Source: Microcoleus sp. FACHB-1515 (GTDB taxonomy: Bacteria; Cyanobacteriota; Cyanobacteriia; Elainellales; Elainellaceae). Taken from it: a stretch of DNA of 64,000 bases. This document shows, piece after piece, positions 26,297 through 35,310 of the stretch. Made by a program: the position numbers and the translations under genes. The DNA lies in the NCBI RefSeq assembly GCF_014696105.1, contig NZ_JACJPO010000015.1, forward strand, positions 62,001 to 126,000, written 5' to 3'. Positions within the stretch are counted from its first letter, which is position 1, and each line of letters begins with the position of its first letter. The notes below the pieces were generated by a model. The model was not told where the DNA came from. It did no database searches and saw nothing but the letters and a program-made list of their open reading frames with translations.

Positions 26297-27268
26297 CTAA
26301 CCCCGATCGCCCTTGACCAGTTTGAGGAAAATCTCGGTTAAATCCGCTTGGTCTTTTTTCACCTGAAGCAGCGGCAGCGGCTTGAGCAAATCCAGAACGG
26401 CATACAAACCTTCGCTGCTTCCGGTGTAGTGAATTTCGTGCGGATGAACGAACGCGCCGATCGCCTCGATCGCCCGCTGCCGTTTGCTATCCAGTTCGCC
26501 CTCAAACTCGATCGCATACGACGAGCCGGAAAACTGGCGAATCAAATCGCGAGTGGTGGCCTCGGCAATGATTTGGCCTTGCTGAATGATGGCGACGCGA
26601 TCGGACAGTTCTTCCGCGACGTTTAGCTGATGGGTTGTTAGCAAAATTGCACAGCCGTCTTGCGCGATCGATCGCACCAGCACTTTCACATGCTGGCTGG
26701 CTTCCACATCCAAACCCAGCGTCGGTTCATCCAGCAAGAGGAGGCGCGGCTGATGGACGAGCGCAACGGCGATCGCCAGCTTTTGCTGCATTCCGCGTGA
26801 CAAAGCTTGAACGGGAGTGCGGCGCTTGTGAACTAAGTCAAACTGCTCGATGAGATCGCGGCTGCGCCGACGGGCGGTTTGAGTCGATAGGCCGCGCAAA
26901 ACGCCGAAATATTCTAGATTTTCCTGCGGAGTCAGTCGCCAATACAAATTGCGATTGCCTTCCAGGACGGCTCCAATTTCGGCTAAAGAGCGGCGATCGG
27001 AGTGCGGGTCGCGATCGTTGACGCGCACCCAGCCCGCATCCGGGCGAATCAGTCCGGCGATCATTTTGATCGTGGTGGTTTTTCCGGCTCCGTTGGGTCC
27101 CAAAAAGGCCAGCACTTCACCGGGCTGCATGGTGAGCGAAACGGTTTGGACGGCGGCGATCGTTTGGCGACGCTGGCGATAGTGTTTTTGCAGTTCGTGG
27201 GCAACGAGGGCGGGCGTTGCGGCCACATTCGCGGGCAGTGCGCCCGCCTTGGAAAGGGTATCGGTCAT
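26297..27268 (-). CDS. ABC transporter ATP-binding protein
   Basis: A 323-residue ATPase. Seen: Walker A LGPNGAGKTTTIKM, a Q-loop segment near LEGNRNLYWRLTPQENL, the signature LSRGMQQKLAIAVAL (a variant of LSGGQ), Walker B RLLLLDEPTLGLD and the H-switch LLTTHQLN. The N-terminal 25 residues and a C-terminal 75-residue regulatory-type extension go beyond the core. It pairs with the ABC-2 permease downstream. Divergent from the hybrid kinase gene, with about 80 bases between the starts. Confidence 0.92.
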   Translation of the reverse strand: MTDTLSKAGALPANVAATPALVAHELQKHYRQRRQTIAAVQTVSLTMQPGEVLAFLGPNGAGKTTTIKMIAGLIRPDAGWVRVNDRDPHSDRRSLAEIGAVLEGNRNLYWRLTPQENLEYFGVLRGLSTQTARRRSRDLIEQFDLVHKRRTPVQALSRGMQQKLAIAVALVHQPRLLLLDEPTLGLDVEASQHVKVLVRSIAQDGCAILLTTHQLNVAEELSDRVAIIQQGQIIAEATTRDLIRQFSGSSYAIEFEGELDSKRQRAIEAIGAFVHPHEIHYTGSSEGLYAVLDLLKPLPLLQVKKDQADLTEIFLKLVKGDRG

Positions 27269-27350
27269 TGTGATGTCTGAGGGTGAGTCGCCAAGCTGTT
27301 CTTCTATTCTCCTAAATTCCCGCTATTTCCTAAGATAGAGATTGGTCTGA

Positions 27351-30300
27351 TTGGCCTCATCCCTTCAAGCCGATCGACAATTTATTTTGGTGAATTCTGC
27401 TTGCTATTCCTCAAAACGCTGGTGGCTGTCGATCGCGATCGCGCTAGCTGCACTGTGTTTAGCACACAGCACCGCATTGGTGTTTCGCATCCAGCCGACC
27501 GTTTCGCTGTGGTTTCCGCCTGCGGGCGTGGCGGTTGCTTTGACCTTGTGGCTGGGGCCGATCGGCGCACTGCTAACCGCGATCGCCAGCGCGATCATGG
27601 CTCCGGCTTGGGGGCTGCATGGCGCATGGCGGCTGTTGGGCATCGCAGATGGAATTGAGCCGCTGGTGGCCTGGTGGGTTTATCGGCAAGTGTGGAGCGG
27701 TTCGCTGCGGTTGGGGTCGCTGCGCGATGCGATCGCCTTTACCCTGAGTGCTCCAATTCTGGCAAGCCTCGCGTCCGCCACTGCGGGAACGCTGCTGCAC
27801 AGCTTGAGCGGAAAAATTCCCGCCGAACAAATTGTCGCCACGATTCCCTACTGGTGGCTGGGCAACGCTTTGGGCGTGATGGCGATCGCGCCGCCTGTCC
27901 TCGTTGTGATCGCGCCGATCGTAGAGCGACTGCGTTCGGGCGATCGGCTGCGAGCCAGTTGGAAATGGCGGCTGGAAGTCGTAATCATTCTGGCGCTGTG
28001 CGTGTTGACGGCAGCGATTACCGTGTTGCAGGGCAGAGGCAGCAGCTTTTCCTTTCAGCAGCTTGCCTTTCTGGGCTTCATTCCGATTTTGTGGGCGGCG
28101 GCACGATTTGGCGTGAGGGGCGGCGTTTTGACAGCGAGCTACTGCACGATCGTGACGCTGCTGGCTTATGTGCTGGCCTATCTGCATTTGATTTCAGACG
28201 GCAGCTTTCCGGTGGCAACAGAAGTGCTGCAAGTCCACAAACTGAGCTTGCTGGTGCAGTGTGGCGTCGGACTGTGGGTCGGAACGGCAATCAGCGAACG
28301 GGCGGAAACGCAAGCCGCGCTCGCCGTTGAGCAGGTGCGATCGAGCGAGTATGCTGCCCGCGCTCAACTGAGCGAACAGCTAATGAAGCTCAACGATTCG
28401 CTGAAGCAGGCGAACTTGCAGCTTGCCGAGTCGAATCGCGAAAAAGATCAACTGCTCGATCGCCAAACGCTCGATCGTCAGCGAATCGAAGCGAGCGAAC
28501 TGCGGCTGCGAACCTCACTGGAAACGATGCTCGATGGCGTTTCCATTTTGGCGGCTGTGCGAAATGAACACGGCCAAATTCGCGACTTTCGGTTTGATTT
28601 TCTCAACGCGATCGCCTGTGAAAACTACCAGATGACCCTGGCGGATGTCGGTGATTTTTGGTGTCGCCGCTTTTCCGTCCACTGCTGCGACGATTTGTTT
28701 CAAGCCTACGCAAATGTGGTCGAAACTGGAGAACCGCTGATTCGCGAAGCACTGGAATTTGGCGATCGCATCTACGACATTCGCGCCGCCAAACTCGAAG
28801 ATGGCCTGATCGCTTCGTGGCGCGATGTCACCGCCCGGCAACAAGCCGAACTTGCCCTTCAGCAGTCCAAAGCGCGATTTACCCGGTTGGCCGAGAATGT
28901 TCCCGGCGTGATGTATCAGTATGTGCAGCGATCGCACAGGGACGAATTTACCTACATTAGTCCGGGCATTCGCGACCTGTATCAGCTAGAGCCGGAAGCG
29001 GTTTTGGCCGATGCTCAGGTGATGTGGAACGCTGTTCACCCCGACGATCGGGTGGAGTTACGCAAATCGTTTAGCCGCAGCGACACGACAGGACAGCAGT
29101 GGCGACACGAATGGCGCGTCGTTTTGCCCTCTGGCGAACTGCGCTGGAGCCAAGGATCGGCCAGGGCAGAACGTCAGCCGAATGGCGATCTGGTTTGGGA
29201 CGGCTTGCTGTTTGACATCACCGTTGCGAAGCACCTCGAAGAGGGTCGCAAAATGGCCGAAGCCGCGATCGCCCAGCACGCCGAAACGCTCGACCTTGCC
29301 AGCGACAGCATCATCATCCTGGATCTACACAGCAAAATTACTTACTGGAATCGTGGAGCCGAGCAGCAATATGGCTGGACAAAAGCCGAAGCGATCGGCC
29401 AAAACATCCATACGCTTTTGCAAACGCAATTTCCGCGATCGCTCGCTGCCGTCAAAGCTGCCTGCCTTCAGGCTGGGCGCTGGGAAGGCGAACTGATTCA
29501 CACCCGCCGCAACGGAACACAAGTCACGGTCAGCAGTCGGTGGACAGCTCAGCGCGACGCCAACCGCGCCGTCACAGCCTTCCTAGAAATCAACACCGAC
29601 ATCACCGCCCGCAAGCAAATCGAAGCGACCCGCGCCGAACTGCTCGCGCGTGAGCAAGAAGCCCGCGCCGCAGCCGAAACCGCCAGCCGCCTCAAAGACG
29701 AATTTCTGGCGATCGTCTCTCACGAACTGCGATCGCCGCTCAACGCGATTCTCGGCTGGGCACAACTGCTCCGCGCCCGCAAACTCGCCCCGACCAAAGT
29801 CGAACAAGCCCTTGAAGCGATCGAACGCAACGCTAGAGCGCAAGCGCAACTGATCGAAGATTTACTCGACATTTCCCGCATTGTGCGCGGCCAAGTCAGA
29901 CTCGATCGCCAACCGACGATGCTCGAAAATGTCGTGAATGCTGCGATCGACACGGTTCGCCCCACAGCCGAAACCAAAGGCGTCACCCTTGACTGGCAAG
30001 ACCAAACCGACGGTCTGATCGTTTCTGGCGATGCGGCTCGCCTCCAGCAGGTCGTGTGGAACTTGCTCTCCAACGCGATCAAATTCACACCTTCCGGTGG
30101 GCAAGTAAAAGTGAAATTGGAGCTGGAGGGAGGCGAAAGGAGGATAGCCGATTCTCATCCCTTCGCCTCCCTCACCGTTTCCGACACGGGCGTCGGCATT
30201 TCTCCCGACTTTCTGCCCTACGTCTTCGAGCGATTTCGGCAGGCCGATAGCTCCACGACTCGCGCTCAGGGCGGCTTGGGCTTGGGCTTGGCGATCGTCC

Positions 30301-30839
30301 GCAATCTGGTTGAACTACACGGTGGGTCGATCGCCGTTGCCAGTCCAGGCGTCGGACAAGGCGCAACATTCACCGTCCGCTTGCCCCTTCTGGAAGTCGG
30401 CAGTGCATCGGCAATCCGTGATCCCAATCCTCCCGACTCCCGACTGCCGATTTCGGACGTTTCCCTCCATCTGCTCCTCGTGGATGACGAACCAGACAAC
30501 CTCGACTTCCTCAAAACTGTCTTGGAACCGCACAACTTTACGGTCACAGCCTTGACCAATGCCGAAGACGCCTTCAACCTGCTGCCGCAACTGCTGCCGG
30601 ACGTTTTGATCAGCGACATCAGTATGCCCGATCGCGACGGCTTCTGGCTGCTGCAACAGGTGCGATCGCTTTCACCTGATCAAGGCGGCAACATTCCCGC
30701 GATCGCCCTGACCGCCTACGCCAGAGAAGAAGACCGAGCCAAAGCGATCGCCGCAGGCTTTCAACTGCACATCGCCAAACCTGTCGAGCCGATCGATCTG
30801 ATTATGGCGATCACCAAACTCGTAAAACCATCGTCCTAG
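27351..30839 (+). CDS. MASE1-PAS hybrid sensor histidine kinase/response regulator
   Basis: A 1162-residue membrane sensor. Order: MASE1 eight-helix sensor at about 20-315 (motif VSLWFPPAGVAVALTLW), a coiled coil at 320-380, three PAS-like domains at about 385-500, 510-630 and 640-765, HisKA with FLAIVSHELRSPLNAILGW (phospho-acceptor His791), HATPase with NLLSNAIKFTP and GGLGLGLAIVRNL, and a C-terminal receiver with LLLVDDEPD and phospho-acceptor Asp1089 in ISDISMPDRDG. The start is TTG with no clear Shine-Dalgarno, so the N-terminus is uncertain by some codons. No separate output regulator is next to it. It is divergent from an ABC exporter, a possible target or input. The ligand is unknown. 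Confidence 0.92.
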   Translation: MASSLQADRQFILVNSACYSSKRWWLSIAIALAALCLAHSTALVFRIQPTVSLWFPPAGVAVALTLWLGPIGALLTAIASAIMAPAWGLHGAWRLLGIADGIEPLVAWWVYRQVWSGSLRLGSLRDAIAFTLSAPILASLASATAGTLLHSLSGKIPAEQIVATIPYWWLGNALGVMAIAPPVLVVIAPIVERLRSGDRLRASWKWRLEVVIILALCVLTAAITVLQGRGSSFSFQQLAFLGFIPILWAAARFGVRGGVLTASYCTIVTLLAYVLAYLHLISDGSFPVATEVLQVHKLSLLVQCGVGLWVGTAISERAETQAALAVEQVRSSEYAARAQLSEQLMKLNDSLKQANLQLAESNREKDQLLDRQTLDRQRIEASELRLRTSLETMLDGVSILAAVRNEHGQIRDFRFDFLNAIACENYQMTLADVGDFWCRRFSVHCCDDLFQAYANVVETGEPLIREALEFGDRIYDIRAAKLEDGLIASWRDVTARQQAELALQQSKARFTRLAENVPGVMYQYVQRSHRDEFTYISPGIRDLYQLEPEAVLADAQVMWNAVHPDDRVELRKSFSRSDTTGQQWRHEWRVVLPSGELRWSQGSARAERQPNGDLVWDGLLFDITVAKHLEEGRKMAEAAIAQHAETLDLASDSIIILDLHSKITYWNRGAEQQYGWTKAEAIGQNIHTLLQTQFPRSLAAVKAACLQAGRWEGELIHTRRNGTQVTVSSRWTAQRDANRAVTAFLEINTDITARKQIEATRAELLAREQEARAAAETASRLKDEFLAIVSHELRSPLNAILGWAQLLRARKLAPTKVEQALEAIERNARAQAQLIEDLLDISRIVRGQVRLDRQPTMLENVVNAAIDTVRPTAETKGVTLDWQDQTDGLIVSGDAARLQQVVWNLLSNAIKFTPSGGQVKVKLELEGGERRIADSHPFASLTVSDTGVGISPDFLPYVFERFRQADSSTTRAQGGLGLGLAIVRNLVELHGGSIAVASPGVGQGATFTVRLPLLEVGSASAIRDPNPPDSRLPISDVSLHLLLVDDEPDNLDFLKTVLEPHNFTVTALTNAEDAFNLLPQLLPDVLISDISMPDRDGFWLLQQVRSLSPDQGGNIPAIALTAYAREEDRAKAIAAGFQLHIAKPVEPIDLIMAITKLVKPSS

Positions 30840-30931
30840 CCAAAATCTGCTTCTAGCCGGACGACGATCGCCCCTTGCTCCCCCTAAAGTGAAAGCTCAA
30901 CGTCAAGCCGACGCAGCCGTTAGGGGGAAAA

Positions 30932-33889
30932 ATGCTGGAGTTGTGGCAGGCGCAGCTTTGGACAGCGCTGCCCGTGATGCAGATTGCGCCCGTAGTCAAC
31001 ACGCCGCAAACCTTTGTGGCGATCGTGGCGGGCTTGGTGATGGCGATCGCGTTTCAGCTTTTGGTGGCAAATTTGGGCATTGCGATCGGCGTGACCGCGT
31101 TGGGCTTGCGGCTGGTGAAAAAAGCGGACGCAGCGGAAGAAGCCAAGCCCGAAAAAAGCAGTTCGGTCGGAACGATCGGACTCGCGGCTGGACTCGGAAT
31201 TTTGCTGACGATTAATGTGGTTCTGTTTGCGGCTTGCTTTTTGGCGGGCAAGCTCAGCCTTGCCGTTAGTCCGTTTGTTGGCGGAATCATTGGCGTGGTG
31301 ATTTGGGCGGCGTATTTTCTGCTGCTGCTGTGGCTCAGTTCCAGTGCGGTCACGTCGATCGTTGGCTTGATTTTGGGCAGCGCCACCTCTGGACTGCGGA
31401 GCTTGGTGAGCGCGATTTCAGCCGTCTTGAGTAAAAAAGACGATTCGCCCTACATGACCGAAACGGCGGCAATGAATGCGATTCGGCAAGAAGTGCGATA
31501 TCGTTCCGAGAGCGCTGCGCGATCGACCCTAAAATCTGATGAGATTCAGGACGCCCTCAGAACCTACGTCAGCAGTTTGCCCACGCCGCAGCTTGACCTG
31601 TCCCATGTTGGCAGCGGCCTCGAATTAATTCTGAAAAGTCCGGAAGTGCTAGCCCTAGCCGGAACCGGACTGCTGGGACAAATCAACCGTCAAACCTTTG
31701 TCGATCTGCTGCGCGATCGCCACGACCTCTCGGCCAAAGACGCGCATCGAGTGGTCGATCACCTCGAATCTGTTTGGCAGCAGTCGATGCCGCGATCGAA
31801 TTCCAGCCGCGACCTGATCAATCTGCTCAAATCGACGCGACCGGAAGATTTACAGCAAATTTTGGCACAATCGAAATCGTCCGGCGGTCTACTGAAAACG
31901 ATTCAGCAAAACATCGACTTTGACGCGATTCGCCGCACACTAATCAGCCGAGTTGATTTGTCGGATCTTGATATTGAACAAATTTGGCAGCAGTTGCGAT
32001 CGCTCCGTCAAGATGACGCTACTGAGGAAGCCAAACCAGAAGCGAAACCGGAATTGAATTCGATCGCTGCCGATCTGGAAGCCTTTTTGCTCAGTGCGTA
32101 TTCCTGGCAGCTTCAGTCAGACCTGATTCCCGCGACGCTGCGCGACATTCTGTATGACCCGGAGGCCGACCCGGAACAGGTGCGCGAACGAGTGGAAGCC
32201 GTCGAACCGGACACGATCGCCGCCATCCTTGCCCAGCGCGAAGATTTTAGCGAAGCGCAGATCGATCGACTTGTCCAGCAGTTTGAGACGGTGCGGCAAG
32301 AGGTGCTTGAAACTGCGCGAACTGCCGCCCAAACAGCCGAGTTGGACGCTTGGCGATCGCAGCTTGAAGCCGCTTGGCAAGCGAATCGCGTTCAGGATGG
32401 GGTGCGATCGCTCTTGAGTGTCCATCCCGCCGAGCAGGTCGATCGCGCCGCGTTGACGAAACTGCTGGCCGATCGTGCTGATGCGCCTGTCGATGAGTGG
32501 GTCGATCATCTCGAAGCAGAAATCACGGCTCGTCAGGCAGCGGCAGACGCGATCGCGTCGGAACTGTGGCAAAAGCTCAAGCCCTACTTTCGCTATACCA
32601 AAGTGCAGCAGCTCACGTTCGCCAACGTGCAGCGCAAGCTGGAAACTACGCTGGCCGAAATCGAGCCGCAGCTAGCCGATTTGCCCACGCCAAAATTTGA
32701 CTGGGACAAGCTCGAAGCCGTCCTCAAACGCCGCAAAAGCATGAGCAGCGAGCAGCTTGAGCAAATCCTGACTCAGACTCAGCAAATTTGGGCAGACTTC
32801 ACCAGCCTCGATCGCCGCATTGCGCGATCGCACCAAGCGCAGATCGATCGCTTCATCCAGACGATGCACGCCTATCTGCTTCTGCCGGAGTCTGACCGTC
32901 CTGACTTGAAATCGCAGCTTCAGCAGGCGGGAATTGAGCTTGCGACCTTGCGGCAGTTGCGATCGAGTGATTGGCATCTCCTCCAGTCCGACCTGCAAAA
33001 GCACCTCGATTCTGCTGATGTGCAGCCGCAGATGCAGCAGGCGCGATTTCTGATTCGTCAGATCATCAAGCCGCCGCGCCGCTGGGCAACCCGCCGCCCT
33101 CGCTGGAATTTTTCCGATCAGCTCCGCGCCTATTTGCAGCAGAGCAATCCGACTGAACTTGACGCGCTGCAAGCAAACCTCTCTCGCCTGATCGCGGATG
33201 CAGCCGATCGCAACATCGACACCAGCGAAATCCTGCAAACGCCGTTCGATCGCGCCCTTCTGACTGAAGCACTTGCTCAGCGACCGGATTTCGAGCAAAT
33301 CGACGTTGAAGCACTGCTCGATCGCCTGGAGAACGCGCGATCGCAGCTTTGGCAGGACGCGCAGCAGCAGCAGAGCCAACTGCAATCTGCCTTTGAAGCA
33401 TTGCAGGCCAAACTGAAGCAGTATCTCGGCTCGATCGCGCTGCCCGACCTCAACTATGACAGCATGAAGCAGGATATCTATAAGCTGCTCAGCCTGCCGC
33501 AAGCCGGAATTGAAAAAATCGAATCGCTGCTTGACAATGACGCGATCGACACCTGGCGCGATCGGTTGGGGCAGCTCAACCGCGACGCGATCGAAACGAT
33601 GTTGCAGGCGCGAGACGATTTTTCTCAAGCGGTTTCCAGTCGTGTTGTTGAACAGTTTGAAGGCGTGCGATCGCAAGTCGCGCAGCAGATCGAACAGGTG
33701 CAGCAAGCCGCCCAGCGTCGCCTCGACGAGGTGAAGCAGCAAGCTCAGCGTCGCGCCGAAGAAACCCGCCGCGCTGCCGCGATCGCCGCCTGGTGGCTGT
33801 TCTGCACCGCCATCACTTCTCTTACCACTGCCGCAGTTGCCGGAACGCTTGGCGTCACAGGCATTCACCTCGGCTCCTGGTCACTCTAA
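30932..33889 (+). CDS. Large membrane protein with degenerate helical repeats
   Basis: A 985-residue protein of no recognised family. The ATG follows a GGGGG purine block. The N-terminus holds membrane helices at about 27-62, 79-105 and 108-150. A long soluble, mostly helical region follows to about 945, then a charged Gln/Arg/Glu coiled coil and a final hydrophobic segment (WWLFCTAITSLTTAAVAGTL). Seven degenerate repeats of the form L..R.D.S...v..vv..le.vr are seen near residues 258, 339, 431, 510, 595, 778 and 889 (for example LLRDRHDLSAKDAHRVVDHL and MLQARDDFSQAVSSRVVEQF). It is followed by an AI-2E-family permease 19 bases on, suggesting joint membrane work. Function unknown. Confidence 0.8.
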   Translation: MLELWQAQLWTALPVMQIAPVVNTPQTFVAIVAGLVMAIAFQLLVANLGIAIGVTALGLRLVKKADAAEEAKPEKSSSVGTIGLAAGLGILLTINVVLFAACFLAGKLSLAVSPFVGGIIGVVIWAAYFLLLLWLSSSAVTSIVGLILGSATSGLRSLVSAISAVLSKKDDSPYMTETAAMNAIRQEVRYRSESAARSTLKSDEIQDALRTYVSSLPTPQLDLSHVGSGLELILKSPEVLALAGTGLLGQINRQTFVDLLRDRHDLSAKDAHRVVDHLESVWQQSMPRSNSSRDLINLLKSTRPEDLQQILAQSKSSGGLLKTIQQNIDFDAIRRTLISRVDLSDLDIEQIWQQLRSLRQDDATEEAKPEAKPELNSIAADLEAFLLSAYSWQLQSDLIPATLRDILYDPEADPEQVRERVEAVEPDTIAAILAQREDFSEAQIDRLVQQFETVRQEVLETARTAAQTAELDAWRSQLEAAWQANRVQDGVRSLLSVHPAEQVDRAALTKLLADRADAPVDEWVDHLEAEITARQAAADAIASELWQKLKPYFRYTKVQQLTFANVQRKLETTLAEIEPQLADLPTPKFDWDKLEAVLKRRKSMSSEQLEQILTQTQQIWADFTSLDRRIARSHQAQIDRFIQTMHAYLLLPESDRPDLKSQLQQAGIELATLRQLRSSDWHLLQSDLQKHLDSADVQPQMQQARFLIRQIIKPPRRWATRRPRWNFSDQLRAYLQQSNPTELDALQANLSRLIADAADRNIDTSEILQTPFDRALLTEALAQRPDFEQIDVEALLDRLENARSQLWQDAQQQQSQLQSAFEALQAKLKQYLGSIALPDLNYDSMKQDIYKLLSLPQAGIEKIESLLDNDAIDTWRDRLGQLNRDAIETMLQARDDFSQAVSSRVVEQFEGVRSQVAQQIEQVQQAAQRRLDEVKQQAQRRAEETRRAAAIAAWWLFCTAITSLTTAAVAGTLGVTGIHLGSWSL

Positions 33890-33908
33890 CCCTGACACCC
33901 GACACCCA

Positions 33909-35024
33909 ATGACCCCACCCGATTCGCTCAACCGCATTCTACGCTGGCTGCTTTTGGCCTTGCTCTTTCCCCTAATTTGTCTGAACGGCTGGCTATCGTT
34001 TAAGGTGGTTCAGTTTTTTCAGCCGCTTGTCACCAGTTTGATGCTGGCGGCACTGCTGGCCTTTTTGCTCAATACGCCCGTTTACTTTTTGCAGAAGCAG
34101 GGATTGCAGCGACCTTGGGCAGCGGCGATCGTCGCGGCGATCGCAGGCGTGACGCTGGGCAGTCTTGGCCTAACGTTGGTTCCAGCCTTAAGCGACGATG
34201 TGCGAGAAGTTGTGCAGCTTGTTCCGCAGTGGCTCGATTCGGCCAGTCAGCAGCTTGCCTCGGTGGAAAATTTGGCGCAGCACAATCGGTTGCCTGCGGG
34301 CTTAAGTCAGGTCGTGGCGGGACTGAGCGATCGCCTGCCGCAAGAAATCGAATCGTTTGCGGATGAAGCGCTGGCGCTGGGTTTGGGAGCGATCGGCAAC
34401 ATCTCAGAAGCGCTGCTGACAGCGGTGTTGACGTTTTATCTGCTGCTCGACGGTGACAAAATTGCCAACGGTTTTTTCGATCGCCTCCCTGGAAAAACCG
34501 GAGAAACTGTCCGGCAGGCACTTCAAAAGAATTTTCAAAACTACTTTCTCGGCCAGCTTGCGCTTTCTGCCTTGGTCGGCACGCTGATCACAATTACGTT
34601 TTTGCTGCTGAAAGTGCCCTACGCGATGCTGTTTGGTCTCACGGTCGGCGTGGTTTCAATTATTCCATTTGGCGATTCGGTGACGTTCACGCTGATTAGT
34701 TTGCTGTTGGCGGCTCAAAATCCTTGGTTGGGGGCGCGGGTGTTTGTCATTTCGCTGGTGATCGATCAGTTGATTGATCAGCTAATTACACCGCGCTTGC
34801 TCGGTCGCTTCACCGGATTACGTCCGCTGTGGGTACTGATTGCTTTGATCGTGGGCACGAAGATTGGCGGGTTGTTGGGCTTGATTTTGGCCGTGCCGCT
34901 GAGTGGATTTGCAAAGAGCTTGCTGGATGAGTGGCGAATCATTCCAGAAGGTTCGGAAACTGCTGAACCAGATTTGACGGAGGAGGTTGCTTCGGCAGAA
35001 TTAGCGCAGTGGCGATCGCCCTAA
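33909..35024 (+). CDS. AI-2E family transporter (PerM/YdiK-like)
   Basis: A 371-residue polytopic protein of the AI-2 exporter superfamily. The ATG at 33909 gives MTPPDSLNRILRWLLLALLF. An upstream in-frame start at 33837 would overlap the preceding gene and is rejected. Eight hydrophobic segments surround a central soluble region at about 95-165. The characteristic C-terminal stretch IIPFGDSVTFTLISLL ... TPRLLGRFTGLRPLWVLIAL is present. Members include quorum-signal exporters and Na+/H+ antiporters, so the substrate cannot be named. Likely co-transcribed with the repeat protein before it. Confidence 0.88.
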   Translation: MTPPDSLNRILRWLLLALLFPLICLNGWLSFKVVQFFQPLVTSLMLAALLAFLLNTPVYFLQKQGLQRPWAAAIVAAIAGVTLGSLGLTLVPALSDDVREVVQLVPQWLDSASQQLASVENLAQHNRLPAGLSQVVAGLSDRLPQEIESFADEALALGLGAIGNISEALLTAVLTFYLLLDGDKIANGFFDRLPGKTGETVRQALQKNFQNYFLGQLALSALVGTLITITFLLLKVPYAMLFGLTVGVVSIIPFGDSVTFTLISLLLAAQNPWLGARVFVISLVIDQLIDQLITPRLLGRFTGLRPLWVLIALIVGTKIGGLLGLILAVPLSGFAKSLLDEWRIIPEGSETAEPDLTEEVASAELAQWRSP

Positions 35025-35310
35025 GAGCAGGCTCGATTTCTGCGGGTGATGACGTGTCTAGACAGAAGAACGTCGATCGTTCAGCGAGTTGCCTTTGCCG
35101 CACTTTTGAAGTGGGTCGGCTGCCAGTGAAGTCATCTCTGTCTCTGCAAGCGGGACGGCGGCAGAAGCCGTGAAATCAATTTCCGGCTGAAAGCGCAAAC
35201 CCATTCAAATGGATTGGGTTGATAGGTGGAATCCGCTTTGGAACTGGAGCTTTGGAAATTGATTTCCGGGGCTAATGTGCCAGTCCTGTACAAGCTGGTG
35301 GAGGGAGGAC
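35025..35310. other. Convergent intergenic region rich in palindromes
   Basis: 286 bases between the AI-2E gene and gcvP, with no gene. GAAATCAATTTCC (35172-35184) and GGAAATTGATTTC (35254-35266) are perfect 13-base inverted copies, and each is itself part of a local palindrome. Between them lies AACCC...GGGTT (35198-35220). The element could be a non-autonomous repeat, a structured RNA or a double terminator. I cannot assign it. Confidence 0.5.

Noticed and set aside
32672-33868. Minus-strand open frame (398 codons) opposite the repeat membrane protein
   Set aside because: Shadow frame; Leu/Arg-rich translation without domains, and the plus strand has a Shine-Dalgarno and consistent repeats.
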